Shown: positions 36,050-47,318 of the stretch, piece after piece
How the letters are laid out: each line of letters begins with the position of its first letter
Numbering within the stretch: the first letter of the stretch is position 1
Assembly (NCBI RefSeq): GCF_022398475.1
Contig: NZ_JAKEVM010000018.1
Coordinates: 1-47,318, forward strand
Reading direction: 5' to 3'
Origin: Pseudoalteromonas shioyasakiensis
GTDB taxonomy: Bacteria; Pseudomonadota; Gammaproteobacteria; Enterobacterales; Alteromonadaceae
Length of the DNA: 47,318 bases
The notes under the pieces: generated by a model
Told to the model about the DNA's origin: nothing
Database searches by the model: none
What the model saw: the letters and a program-made list of their open reading frames with translations, nothing else
Program-made: the position numbers and the translations under genes

Positions 36050-38836
36050 TTATCGTTGTTGCTCAACCATTCCCGCATCACTTAACAAGTTATTCAGCTC
36101 ATCAATCAGCTCAAATAATTCAGGCTCAATGTAATTTAAATCGCAATCGCCTTTTAAAGCGGTTTCGAGTGTTTCTGCAAGTGATTTTAGTTTTGGTACG
36201 CCGGTGTAACAACATGCGCCATGGAACTTGTGGACTATACTAAGTACATGTTCACAATCTTCTTTTTCTATAGCTTCATTGAGTAGGCGCAAGGTTTCAG
36301 GCACGCTGAGTAACAACATATTGAGCATTTCAAGTGCTAGTTCTTCTTTTCCGCCTGCGCGTTGTAGTGCCAATTGCCAATCGAGGCGGGCACTTTCAAA
36401 TGGAGGTTCAGAGTCAACTGCGGCAGTTTTGCTACGTTCACGATTAATCGGCGCTTGTGGGCTATGATCGCTAATTATTTGTTTTAGCATGTCTTCATCA
36501 ATAGGCTTAGTTAAATAGCCTTTAAAGCCATCTTTAAGTAGTTGCTCTTTTTCACCTGCGAGGGCGTGAGCAGTAACCGCAATGATGGGGGTATCTTCAT
36601 TGAGAGATGACTCGCGAATAAGTTTACATGCGGTAATACCATCCATAATTGGCATTTGGATGTCCATGAAGATCAAGTCATATTTATGGCTTTTACTTAA
36701 GCTGTAAGCTTGTGAGCCGTTGTGTGCGGTATCAATTAGCTCAATTTGTTCTTCAAGCAAGGTGCAAATTAGTTTTAGGTTAGCATCGTTATCGTCAACA
36801 ACCAGTACTTTAAGTGGTAATAATTTTTCATCACCTTGCTCAATGTTATGCACCGGGTGGTCAAGACGGTAAGGCGCAGCAAGTACCTCACATAATTTAC
36901 GGTGGTTAAGCGGTTTACTTAAGCAAGCATCTGCGCCGCTACCAACAAAGGCTTCACGCATATTATGCGAAACAGTATTAAGCATTATGTATAAATAATC
37001 AGTGACAGGACGCACTGCTTTTACATAACTCTTAAGTTGCTGCATATCGTCAATAGTAGCGGTATGGCCAATAATACAAATATCGTAGCTGAAGTCTTTG
37101 TTGATCTCATTTAAGAAGCTTTCTTCATCCATGCAGGCGGTAACGCGAGTTTGCCATTCATGCAGTAGCGATAACGTTGCTTGATGGGTATGCTCATGAG
37201 GCTCAAGATACAAAATACGCTTATTGATCAGTGATTGTGTTGGTAAGTCACTGGTAATTGAGTTACTTGGCGTTCTGAATACGGCGTTGAACGTAAAGCA
37301 GGTACCATTACCTGGTGCTGAGTTTAGGGTAATGCGGCCATTCATCGCTTCAACAATATGTTTAGTGATGATTAACCCAAGACCTGTGCCACCAAATTTA
37401 CGGGTGATACTCGAGTCTGCTTGGCCAAATGGTGTAAATAACGCATCTTGTTTATCCATTGGGATACCCACACCGGTGTCGGTGACAGACACCAAAATAG
37501 AGGCGCGCTCTTCATCTAATAAGCGGTAGCCAACATCAACCTTGATTGAGCCTTTTTCAGTAAATTTAATGGCATTACTTAATAGGTTTATCAAAATTTG
37601 TTTAAAGCGGGTCGGGTCGCCAGTTAGGTTGTCTGGTACTTGCGGATGGATAAATATTGAAAGCTCAAGTTGCTTTTCGTGGGCACTTGGTGCCAACAAG
37701 GTCATAACTTCATTAATATTGTCACGGAGCTGGAATTGCATTGACTCAAGTTCCATGGCACCGGCTTCTAATTTCGAAAAGTCTAAAATGTCACTGATAA
37801 TTGTAAGTAAGCTATTGGCCGACAGTTCAATGGTATCTAGATAATCTTTTTGATGCTTATTCAGCGGGGTTTTATAAAGCTGACGCGTAAAACCAATTAC
37901 ACCATTTAAAGGCGTACGTAATTCATGACTCATTTTAGCTAAGAAGTCTGATTTTACTCGGTTCGCATCTTGCGCGTCTTTTTTAGCAATACTTAACTGA
38001 ATATTTTGGGTTTCGTATTGTTCAAGTGTTTCGCGGTAATCAGAGGTTGCTTGGTCTATGTGTTTTTGCATCTCATCACGTTGTACAACCATGGTTTCTG
38101 AAATGGTATTTAAACCTGTGCGTAGTAGCTCAAACTCGCCAAACATTTTTTGATCAAGCCCGGTGTCTACTTTACCTTCAATGAGTTTGTCGGTAGCTAG
38201 TACTAACTTATTAAGAGGCTGAATGAACATGCGAGTTAATCTAAACGCTAATACGGTGGCAAGTATGAGCGCGAGTAAAATTACCACGCCACTGACTAAT
38301 AATGCCCGTTGCTGGCCAATAATGGCTTGTTGTTTGTTAAGCATGATCACCACAGTGCCTAGCGATGCTTGGTAGCTGTGATGATTCCAAATCATGTCTT
38401 GGCGGCTATGATTAATTATGGCAGTAGAAAATGTTAAATAGTGCTCAGAATTTTGTACTTGAATGCCATCCATGCTGTTTGCATTGCTGCTAACAATTTC
38501 TTTGAATTCACTTTGGTATTTACTAAAAATCACTAACTCATTGTTTTCATCAAAAATAGCAATTGATTGGATAGCAGGGGAGTGTTTGTTATGTGTATGA
38601 CTAACTAAGCGAGTTAATAAGGCTTTATCACGCTTTATTAATGGTTGCTCAACAGCAATGGCGAGGGGCTCAATAATAGTCACGCCCTGTTGATACAAAA
38701 TTTCATCGAGCTCAATGTAACGATTTATTGTAAAATAACCGCCCAGCAACAAGCCTATGATCACAGTCGGTATAAGTGTAAGGGTTAAGACTGAGTCACG
38801 TAAGCCAAATTTAGTCATAAAGAATGTTGTTATCAT
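36050..38836 (-). CDS. barA: Hybrid sensor histidine kinase BarA
   Basis: This 928-residue inner-membrane kinase feeds the UvrY/GacA response regulator and through it the Csr RNAs. Helices at about residues 17-34 and 178-200 flank a periplasmic sensor domain; a HAMP linker follows. His304 in SHELRTPLNG is the primary phosphorylation site, and the ATPase domain has DTGVGIP and GGTGLGLII. Residues about 540-655 are a degenerate receiver with Gly590 where the phospho-acceptor Asp should be. The true receiver has Asp725 in MDIQMP and Lys777. A C-terminal HPt domain carries His869 in HKFHGACCYTG. It diverges from rlmD, as barA does in E. coli. Confidence 0.93.
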   Translation of the reverse strand: MITTFFMTKFGLRDSVLTLTLIPTVIIGLLLGGYFTINRYIELDEILYQQGVTIIEPLAIAVEQPLIKRDKALLTRLVSHTHNKHSPAIQSIAIFDENNELVIFSKYQSEFKEIVSSNANSMDGIQVQNSEHYLTFSTAIINHSRQDMIWNHHSYQASLGTVVIMLNKQQAIIGQQRALLVSGVVILLALILATVLAFRLTRMFIQPLNKLVLATDKLIEGKVDTGLDQKMFGEFELLRTGLNTISETMVVQRDEMQKHIDQATSDYRETLEQYETQNIQLSIAKKDAQDANRVKSDFLAKMSHELRTPLNGVIGFTRQLYKTPLNKHQKDYLDTIELSANSLLTIISDILDFSKLEAGAMELESMQFQLRDNINEVMTLLAPSAHEKQLELSIFIHPQVPDNLTGDPTRFKQILINLLSNAIKFTEKGSIKVDVGYRLLDEERASILVSVTDTGVGIPMDKQDALFTPFGQADSSITRKFGGTGLGLIITKHIVEAMNGRITLNSAPGNGTCFTFNAVFRTPSNSITSDLPTQSLINKRILYLEPHEHTHQATLSLLHEWQTRVTACMDEESFLNEINKDFSYDICIIGHTATIDDMQQLKSYVKAVRPVTDYLYIMLNTVSHNMREAFVGSGADACLSKPLNHRKLCEVLAAPYRLDHPVHNIEQGDEKLLPLKVLVVDDNDANLKLICTLLEEQIELIDTAHNGSQAYSLSKSHKYDLIFMDIQMPIMDGITACKLIRESSLNEDTPIIAVTAHALAGEKEQLLKDGFKGYLTKPIDEDMLKQIISDHSPQAPINRERSKTAAVDSEPPFESARLDWQLALQRAGGKEELALEMLNMLLLSVPETLRLLNEAIEKEDCEHVLSIVHKFHGACCYTGVPKLKSLAETLETALKGDCDLNYIEPELFELIDELNNLLSDAGMVEQQR

Positions 38837-38898
38837 TATTATCGTTGTTTAAGAGTATATACTTACTCCCGCTTTATCAATAATTAAGGTGTTGCCCG

Positions 38899-40224
38899 AT
38901 GGCACAGATTTTCAAAGCCAAAAAGAAATCCGTTTCGCAAAAAATGCTAACCCTCAATGTCACTGCTATGGATCACCAAGGGCGGGGCGTTGCTAAGCAG
39001 GGAAATAAAGTCTGTTTTGTTAATGGTGCTTTGCCGGGTGAAGAAGTAAAAGCGTTATTGATTGAAGATAAGGCACGTTTTGCCAGTGCTGATTGTAAAA
39101 AAGTACTATCAGCCTCAGCGCATAGGGTTACTCCTTTTTGTCAGCATTATCAGGTTTGTGGTGGTTGTCAGCTACAGCACCTTAATGCAGAGCAACAATT
39201 GGTTGAGAAGCAAGCTGCGGTGAGTCAGCTGTTTAGCAAGTTTGCTAAAGCTGATGACTTAAATTGGCAAGCACCTCTGCTTAGTGAAGAGCACCATTAT
39301 CGTCGCTCTGCGCGTATTGCTGTAATGCATGACAAATCCGCAAAGAAAATGCGCGTAGGGTATCGAGCTCAGGGTTCTAAACAATTGGTGAGTATTGAAA
39401 GCTGTGATGTGCTGAGCAGCACTTTTAAAGACGTTTTTTCAGTTTTTGATGTTCTTATCAACAGCCATTCAGGTCTGAGCAGTATTAGTCACTTACAATT
39501 ATGTGAAGCTGATAACGCGGCCTTTGTGGTTATTAGGCATACCAAAGCTATTAATGCAGAGTTAAAAGCCATAGTCGTAGCGGCGTGTGATGAATATAGC
39601 TGGCGTGTTGTGTGGCAATCACAAAGTGGTGAAATTGATCACAGTGACCATCCAATGCCGTCCTACCAGATACCAGCTTATGATTTACGCTTTGAGTTTG
39701 GCCTTGAAAACTTTATTCAAGTTAACCCGCAAGTGAACCAAGCTATGCTGCATCAAGCAAAACAGTGGCTTGATTTACAAGGTCATGAGCAGGTATTGGA
39801 TTTGTTTTGTGGTATTGGTAACTTTTCATTATTGATTGCAAAGTATGCTAAATATGTTATTGGTGTTGAAGGGGTCGATTCTGCGGTTGCATTAGCAAAA
39901 CAAAATGCGCAAACTAACTCATTGTCGAATACCGATTTTTATTGTTTTGATTTAACAAAATCAATGCAATCAGCTGCTTGGTTTAGTGCCGAACTTGACG
40001 TGTTAGTTCTTGATCCATCACGTACTGGCGCAATGGCTATTTTAGAGCAGTTACCACTTACTCAGTTTAAAACGATTTTATACGTCTCTTGTGATCCTGT
40101 TACTTTAGCCCGTGACAGTGCAATTATTTTACAAGCAGGCTTTAGCATTGAAAAAATTGGGCTTATGAATATGTTCCCGCATACCGGGCATATTGAAACG
40201 ATGGCGTTATTTCACAGGAGGTAA
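38899..40224 (+). CDS. rlmD: 23S rRNA (uracil-1939-C5)-methyltransferase RlmD
   Basis: The 441-residue enzyme methylates U1939 of 23S rRNA with SAM. A TRAM RNA-binding domain spans about residues 14-72. The Fe-S cluster cysteines are Cys81, Cys87, Cys90 and Cys169. The SAM motif is VLDLFCGIGNFSLL and the catalytic Cys398 is in YVSCDPVTLARD, preceded by LDPSRTGA. The last codons AGG AGG before the stop double as a perfect ribosome binding site for relA. Confidence 0.93.
   Translation: MAQIFKAKKKSVSQKMLTLNVTAMDHQGRGVAKQGNKVCFVNGALPGEEVKALLIEDKARFASADCKKVLSASAHRVTPFCQHYQVCGGCQLQHLNAEQQLVEKQAAVSQLFSKFAKADDLNWQAPLLSEEHHYRRSARIAVMHDKSAKKMRVGYRAQGSKQLVSIESCDVLSSTFKDVFSVFDVLINSHSGLSSISHLQLCEADNAAFVVIRHTKAINAELKAIVVAACDEYSWRVVWQSQSGEIDHSDHPMPSYQIPAYDLRFEFGLENFIQVNPQVNQAMLHQAKQWLDLQGHEQVLDLFCGIGNFSLLIAKYAKYVIGVEGVDSAVALAKQNAQTNSLSNTDFYCFDLTKSMQSAAWFSAELDVLVLDPSRTGAMAILEQLPLTQFKTILYVSCDPVTLARDSAIILQAGFSIEKIGLMNMFPHTGHIETMALFHRR
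40216..40222 (+). promoter_or_regulatory. Ribosome binding site of relA inside the end of rlmD
   Basis: AGGAGGT lies 9 bases before the ATG at 40232 and spans the last two Arg codons and stop of rlmD. It decides the relA start against an in-frame upstream ATG at 40193 and implies translational coupling. Confidence 0.8.
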
Positions 40225-40231
40225 AGCGCAC

Positions 40232-42391
40232 ATGGTAGCCACTAGACAGTCACATCAGCTAACTAAGCCGAGTGATTTTGCCAGCCGTATCGAGCTGTTA
40301 GCGCTAACAGAAGACAAACATACCTTATTAGAGCAGGCCCACCAACTGTGCCTGCATTGCGATGATGCAAAACGTGAAAACACAGCCATTGAAATGGTGG
40401 AGATTTTAGCTGAGCTAAATTTAGATGCAGACTCTCTTGCCACTGCTTTTTTAACGCCTTATTTTTTAGCCGAAAAAATCTCAATTGAGACAGTCACCGA
40501 AAAGCTGGGTAATCACGTTGCGTTATTACTAACAGGCGTAAGCCAAATGGCTACCATCAGCACCTTAGCCCATCAAGGAAAAGGCACAGTACAAATCGAT
40601 AATATTCGCCGTATGCTGTTAGCCATGGTTGAAGATGTGCGCGCCGTAGTGATTAAACTTGCAGAGCAAGTGTGCCACCTGCGTGATGTTAAAGACGCCA
40701 GTGAAGAAGAGCGCGTCATTGCCGCTAAAGAAACACGCGACATTTTTGCTCCCCTAGCTAACCGTTTAGGGATTGGTCAGCTTAAATGGGAACTTGAAGA
40801 TCTTTCGTTCCGTTATTTGCACCCAGATACCTATAAAAATATCGCCAAACAGCTGGATGATAAGCGCCTTGCCCGTGAAGCCTACATGGAGAACATGGTT
40901 GCTTTAGTAAAAGCACGCTTGGCTGAAGCAGGTATTGAAGGTGAGGTGTATGGCCGCCCTAAACATATCTACAGCATCTACAAAAAAATGGCACAGAAGA
41001 ACTACGAGTTCGACCAGCTTTTTGATATTCGCGCTATGCGCATAGTGGTAGAGCGCCTGCAAGATTGTTACGCGGCATTAGGTATCGTGCATACTAACTG
41101 GCGCCATTTAAATAAAGAATTTGATGATTACATCGCAACACCTAAGCAAAACGGTTATCAGTCAATTCATACCGTGGTATTTGGCCCAGAAGGTAAAACC
41201 GTTGAAATTCAAATTCGTACGAGCGAAATGCACCAAGATGCTGAGCTAGGTGTTGCTGCGCACTGGATGTACAAAGAAGGTGCATTGCCAGGACGTGGTT
41301 CAGGCTACGAGCAAAAAATTAGCTGGTTACGTAAGTTACTGCAATGGCAAGAAGAAGTTGTTGATGGCAGTGACCTAGCGGAAGAGCTTAAAAACCAAGT
41401 AGTAGAAGATCGTGTTTATGTGTTTACGCCTAAAGGGGATATTTTCGATTTGCCGCTGGGTGCAACACCACTTGATTTTGCTTATTACATTCACTCAAAT
41501 GTAGGGCATCGCTGTATTGGCGCAAAAGTGTTTGGCAAAATTGTGCCATTTACTCACCAATTAAGCACCGGCGATCAGGTTGAAATTTTAACTCAAAAGC
41601 AACCTAACCCAAGCCGTGATTGGTTAAACCCATCGCTAGGTTATATTAAGTCTTCACGAGCACGCTCTAAAATCCATCATTGGTTTAAGCAGCTTGATCG
41701 CGATAAAAACTTAAGTGCCGGTAAAGAAATACTCGAAACTGAGCTGCAAAAACTAGATTTAACAACCAAAGATCTAGCGCCAGCAATCGAGCGCTTTAAC
41801 CTTAAAGGCCTTGACGACCTTATGGTTGCGGTAGGTGCTGGAGATGTTCGCTTAAACCAGTTATTAAACTTTATTAGTGACCGTGAGCATGACGAGCCAC
41901 AAATTAAGTTTAAAAAACCAAAAAGTGTCACCGGCGATAAGAACGGTATTGTTGTTGATGGGGTAGGTAGCTTAATGAGCCATGTTGCTAAATGCTGCCG
42001 ACCTGTGCCGGGCGATGAAATTATTGGCTACATTACGCAAGGCCGAGGGATTGCAGTTCACCGTGAAGATTGCGATTCGTTTGAGAAACTTCGCGAGAAG
42101 CATCCTGAGCGGGTTATATCAGTAAGTTGGTCAGACGATGTCAATGGCTCTTACTCATTAACGATTAAAGTTGAAGCGACCGATCGCTCAGGCCTTATTC
42201 GAGATATCAGCTCAGTGCTTGCAAACGAAAAAGTGAATGTGCTGAACATGAACGTCAACACGGTTGAAGATAAGCAGCTTGCGCTGTTTTCAATGCAGGT
42301 TGAAGTACATGACTTATCAAGCACCAACCGCTTATTGTCTAAGTTACACCAAATCGAAGGTGTACATGATGCAAAGCGTGGTCATTCGTAA
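40232..42391 (+). CDS. relA: GTP pyrophosphokinase RelA, (p)ppGpp synthetase I
   Basis: This 719-residue ribosome-associated enzyme makes (p)ppGpp when uncharged tRNA enters the A site. The N-terminal hydrolase domain is degenerate: the normal HD pair is absent (AFLTPYFLAE), as in gammaproteobacterial RelA. The synthetase domain holds FDIRAMRIVVE and TPKQNGYQSIHT, followed by EIQIRTSEMHQDAELGVAAHW. TGS (VYVFTPKGDIFDLP), the zinc-finger segment AKCCRPVPGDEI and a C-terminal ACT domain are complete. The upstream ORF start at 40193 lies in rlmD and is not used (see the binding site). mazG follows with a TAATG overlap. Confidence 0.96.
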   Translation: MVATRQSHQLTKPSDFASRIELLALTEDKHTLLEQAHQLCLHCDDAKRENTAIEMVEILAELNLDADSLATAFLTPYFLAEKISIETVTEKLGNHVALLLTGVSQMATISTLAHQGKGTVQIDNIRRMLLAMVEDVRAVVIKLAEQVCHLRDVKDASEEERVIAAKETRDIFAPLANRLGIGQLKWELEDLSFRYLHPDTYKNIAKQLDDKRLAREAYMENMVALVKARLAEAGIEGEVYGRPKHIYSIYKKMAQKNYEFDQLFDIRAMRIVVERLQDCYAALGIVHTNWRHLNKEFDDYIATPKQNGYQSIHTVVFGPEGKTVEIQIRTSEMHQDAELGVAAHWMYKEGALPGRGSGYEQKISWLRKLLQWQEEVVDGSDLAEELKNQVVEDRVYVFTPKGDIFDLPLGATPLDFAYYIHSNVGHRCIGAKVFGKIVPFTHQLSTGDQVEILTQKQPNPSRDWLNPSLGYIKSSRARSKIHHWFKQLDRDKNLSAGKEILETELQKLDLTTKDLAPAIERFNLKGLDDLMVAVGAGDVRLNQLLNFISDREHDEPQIKFKKPKSVTGDKNGIVVDGVGSLMSHVAKCCRPVPGDEIIGYITQGRGIAVHREDCDSFEKLREKHPERVISVSWSDDVNGSYSLTIKVEATDRSGLIRDISSVLANEKVNVLNMNVNTVEDKQLALFSMQVEVHDLSSTNRLLSKLHQIEGVHDAKRGHS

Positions 42392-43191
42392 TGGATGATA
42401 AACAGGCAATTGAGCAGTCGCTTGCAATTATGTCTAAACTACGGGACCCAGAATCTGGGTGCCCGTGGGATTTAAAACAAGACTTTAAGTCAATAGTGCC
42501 GCATACCCTTGAAGAAGCTTACGAAGTAGCAGATTGCATTGAAAAAGGTGAGCTTACTGAGCTTAAAAGTGAACTTGGCGATTTACTGTTTCAAGTCATC
42601 TTTTATGCTCAACTTGCCAAAGAGCAAGGATTATTTGATTTTGCCGATGTGGCTAATACGCTTAATGATAAATTAGTTCGTCGTCATCCCCATGTCTTTG
42701 CAGAGCAAAGTGAGCTGACTGACGCTGAGCTTTCTGAGCAGTGGCAGGCTATTAAAGCACAAGAGCGAGCAGAAAAAGCAGCTTCACCACAAATGAGCCT
42801 GTGGCAAGACATTCCTGATGCTATGCCAGGGTTATCAAAAGCGAAGAAGATTCAACAGCGTGTAGCAAGCCTAGGGTTTGATTGGCCAAGTTATCATGGT
42901 GCGCTCGATAAAGTTGCTGAAGAAGTAGACGAAGTAAAAGAAGCGCTGGCTCACGACCCTTATTCAGAGCACAGTGCAGAAGAGCTTGGTGATTTACTGT
43001 TTGCAACGGTGAATGTAGCACGTCATATTAAGCGCGATCCTGAGCAATTATTACGAAGTGCCAATGCTAAGTTCGCGTCACGCTTTGAAAAAGTGGCTGC
43101 TTACTTAGATGAGCGTGGCCAGAGCCTAGAAACGGCTAGCCTCGAAGAAATGGATAACGCATGGGAAGCCATTAAAAAGCAAGCCAAGTAA
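42391..43191 (+). CDS. mazG: Nucleoside triphosphate pyrophosphohydrolase MazG
   Basis: The 266-residue protein hydrolyses NTPs and dNTPs to monophosphates and in E. coli limits (p)ppGpp effects. It has two MazG repeats: the first with LEEAYEVADCIE and ELGDLLFQVIFYAQ, the second with KVAEEVDEVKEAL and ELGDLLFATVNVARH, each giving the four acidic metal ligands. It overlaps the relA stop by one base. Unlike E. coli, no mazEF toxin-antitoxin pair stands between relA and mazG. Confidence 0.94.
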   Translation: MDDKQAIEQSLAIMSKLRDPESGCPWDLKQDFKSIVPHTLEEAYEVADCIEKGELTELKSELGDLLFQVIFYAQLAKEQGLFDFADVANTLNDKLVRRHPHVFAEQSELTDAELSEQWQAIKAQERAEKAASPQMSLWQDIPDAMPGLSKAKKIQQRVASLGFDWPSYHGALDKVAEEVDEVKEALAHDPYSEHSAEELGDLLFATVNVARHIKRDPEQLLRSANAKFASRFEKVAAYLDERGQSLETASLEEMDNAWEAIKKQAK

Positions 43192-43201
43192 GTGCATTGT
43201 A

Positions 43202-43238
43202 GAGCAGTTTGGGTACAGTGTAGCCAAGCTCGTTTTTT
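43202..43238 (+). terminator. Possible terminator after mazG
   Basis: GAGC and TTGG (interrupted by AGT) pair with CCAA-GCTC across an 11-base loop, followed by G and six T. The stem is bulged and so weaker than others here. Confidence 0.45.
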
Positions 43239-43282
43239 GTGCACTTATTTGCTAATTTTATCTGGATTGATAGCAGCCCCTT

Positions 43283-43291
43283 TGCTATAAT
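43283..43291 (+). promoter_or_regulatory. Extended -10 promoter of pyrG
   Basis: TGCTATAAT is an extended -10 element (TGn plus perfect TATAAT), 57 bases before the pyrG ATG. No good -35 hexamer stands at the usual distance, which fits an extended -10 promoter. A C-rich stretch (TCGCCCC) lies at the expected start site, which recalls CTP-sensitive start-site control of pyrG in other bacteria, but that is speculative. Confidence 0.6.
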
Positions 43292-43333
43292 ATCGCCCCG
43301 TCTTGATTCTATATTATTCCTTTTAATTCCTGA

Positions 43334-44983
<1,650 letters not shown>

Positions 44984-44992
44984 TTTAAATAG

Positions 44993-45021
44993 GCCGTGCT
45001 TTATGCACGGCTTATTTGTTT
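44993..45021 (+). terminator. Terminator or attenuator between pyrG and eno
   Basis: GCCGTGC and GCACGGC form a perfect 7-base stem around TTTAT, followed by TTATTTGTTT, an interrupted T run. It could give partial termination so that eno is read both from pyrG and from its own promoter. Confidence 0.6.
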
Positions 45022-45065
45022 AATAAGCCAATGGCATTAAGGATAATTAATAAAATTGGCACTAA

Positions 45066-46394
<1,329 letters not shown>

Positions 46395-46417
46395 TCTGGC
46401 TTAGCTCATCAAGACTT

Positions 46418-46446
46418 TAAAAAACCTCCTTCGGGAGGTTTTTTTA
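46418..46446. terminator. Bidirectional intrinsic terminator between eno and mutH
   Basis: AAAACCTCC-TTCG-GGAGGTTTT has a UUCG-type loop and T/A runs on both sides, so it can end both eno and the convergent mutH. Confidence 0.93.
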
Positions 46447-47151
46447 TAGCTGAAATTGTTGTTTTAGGATTTCGCCAGTAAAGCTGGTTTTTAGGTAAAA
46501 GCCGCGAGGTAAGGTTTGTACTATCTGGCCATTTGGGCCAATAGCGTCAGTCAGCGCTTTGCTATTGGCAGCTTTTGGCCTTATTTGCATTACATCACCT
46601 AAATGACCCGAAATTTCATCTACGCGACCAAGGGCAATTAGCTCCATTTGTTCTTCCCAATCACGCTGTAAAAGGGCATCTTGCTCTGCACTTGGCTGCC
46701 ATAAAAAGCCACTGCCTATGGTACGGTGAAAAGGCAGTATCTCGCGCTCGCCTAAAATTGGTAACCACAAAACATGATTCAACTTTTTACGAACCGTACT
46801 TTGTTGCCAAGTCATTCCGGTTACATTTAATAGCGGCGTTACCGAAACAAAGGTTGTTTCGAGTGGTTTGCCTTTAAATGAAATAGGAAGAGTTTTTAGC
46901 TCAATGCCTAACTCTTCAAAATCAGGTGTTGGTTTTGAACCCGCTGTTGCGCCAAGCACATATTCGATAAGTTGCCCGGTCCAGCCTTTTTCACGAAGTA
47001 AATCGTCAGGGGTTTTAAACTGATATTGCTCAGCTAGCTGCCCTAGGGTGAGGCCTGCAATAGCATCAACACGTTGCATTAATTCGTTTATAGAAGCGGG
47101 TTTTATTGGTCGCATAAGGCGTTTATTTGATTGTCTATTTATCCGGTTCAT
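46444..47151 (-). CDS. mutH: Methyl-directed mismatch repair endonuclease MutH
   Basis: This 235-residue endonuclease nicks the unmethylated strand at hemimethylated GATC sites after MutS-MutL activation. Catalytic residues align with E. coli MutH (Asp70, Glu77, Lys79) as Asp77, Glu84 and Lys86 in DFEELGIELKTLP; GKPLETTFVSVTPL and QIRPKAANSKALTDAIG are further conserved blocks. An internal ATG at 47115 would remove 12 residues and give a length closer to E. coli (229); neither start has a clear ribosome binding site. Presence of MutH predicts a Dam methylase in the genome. Confidence 0.93.
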   Translation of the reverse strand: MNRINRQSNKRLMRPIKPASINELMQRVDAIAGLTLGQLAEQYQFKTPDDLLREKGWTGQLIEYVLGATAGSKPTPDFEELGIELKTLPISFKGKPLETTFVSVTPLLNVTGMTWQQSTVRKKLNHVLWLPILGEREILPFHRTIGSGFLWQPSAEQDALLQRDWEEQMELIALGRVDEISGHLGDVMQIRPKAANSKALTDAIGPNGQIVQTLPRGFYLKTSFTGEILKQQFQL

Positions 47152-47318
47152 GATAGCAAATGCACGCCTTAGTGGATATCTTTGTGTTTGGGTGTTTTTT
47201 GCGCACGTTAAGTGTGGGCTAAAAATAATCAGTTTTACTTTTGGATGTTCTAGTCTAACTAATTGATATTTAGTTGTTTTACTGTTTTTTTATGTTGTTT
47301 CTATTTCATTAATTAAAC

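Noticed and set aside
37224..37844. Two plus-strand ORFs of about 100 codons inside the barA gene
   Set aside because: They lie entirely antisense to a complete, well-recognised kinase and show no domain or ribosome binding support.
40193..40231. Longer N-terminus for RelA from an upstream ATG
   Set aside because: It lies in the rlmD coding end; AGGAGGT before the 40232 ATG and the family start favour the shorter form.
42300..42420. A mazEF toxin-antitoxin pair between relA and mazG as in E. coli
   Set aside because: relA and mazG overlap directly, so there is no room for it.
43267..43291. TTGATA as -35 box for the pyrG promoter
   Set aside because: Spacing to TATAAT is only 13 bases, too short; the extended -10 (TGn) explains the promoter better.
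47152..47318. Possible divergent gene start after mutH (72-codon plus-strand ORF from 47048)
   Set aside because: The ORF begins inside mutH antisense and has no motif; the stretch looks like promoter sequence at the window edge.

Overview
The window looks like a chromosomal segment of a marine gammaproteobacterium in the Alteromonadales, most likely Pseudoalteromonas or a close relative. This rests on moderate-to-low GC, on protein sequences close to but distinct from enterobacterial versions, on conserved gammaproteobacterial gene order (ygfZ/sdhE/ygfX/nadB, rpoE-rseABC-lepAB-rnc-era-recO-pdxJ, barA/rlmD-relA-mazG-pyrG-eno), and on MutH (so probably Dam methylation). The genus is an inference. 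I see no rRNA, tRNA, CRISPR array, prophage or insertion sequence.

Layout. (a) 1-6.0 kb: a choline-to-glycine-betaine osmoprotection cluster, betI-betB-betA, followed on the same strand by a short, divergent BCCT-type transporter and a TorF-like outer-membrane protein. A 14-bp perfect palindrome in front of betI is the likely BetI operator. A G7 tract sits at the transporter start and separates two alternative reading frames. (b) 6.0-16.0 kb: an accessory-looking stretch. It holds a Tat-type dienelactone hydrolase, a coiled-coil membrane protein, a MarR regulator, a small kinase-fold protein, an isolated GH43 arabinanase with a ricin-type domain, a Fur-box-preceded PepSY membrane protein plus a His-rich partner, an MscS channel, an LrgAB pair and a crotonase. 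(c) 16.2-24.6 kb: an RND efflux adaptor/pump pair, a YciU-type DNA-mimic protein, a DUF481 outer-membrane protein, SlyD, YgfZ, SdhE and a YgfX-like protein. (d) 24.6-35.1 kb: nadB diverging from the sigma-E operon, then lepA, lepB, rnc, era, recO and pdxJ. (e) 35.2-47.3 kb: small hypotheticals, the BarA hybrid kinase, then rlmD-relA-mazG, pyrG, eno and a convergent mutH.

How genes work together. The bet cluster gives uptake and oxidation of choline under BetI control. RpoE is held by RseA/RseB, and a sigma-E-like promoter directly upstream suggests autoregulation. SdhE and NadB are both linked to FAD enzymes and lie beside the rpoE region as in many relatives. BarA, RelA and MazG are signalling or nucleotide-housekeeping functions next to pyrG/eno.

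Most of the window is ordinary core genome. The places most worth a second look are the G7 tract at the choline-cluster transporter, the intrinsic terminator lying inside the ygfX-like reading frame, the 128-bp MITE-like inverted-repeat element between nadB and rpoE, and the Fur-box-linked PepSY/His-rich pair. I did not find convincing evidence of a wholly new defence or mobile system.
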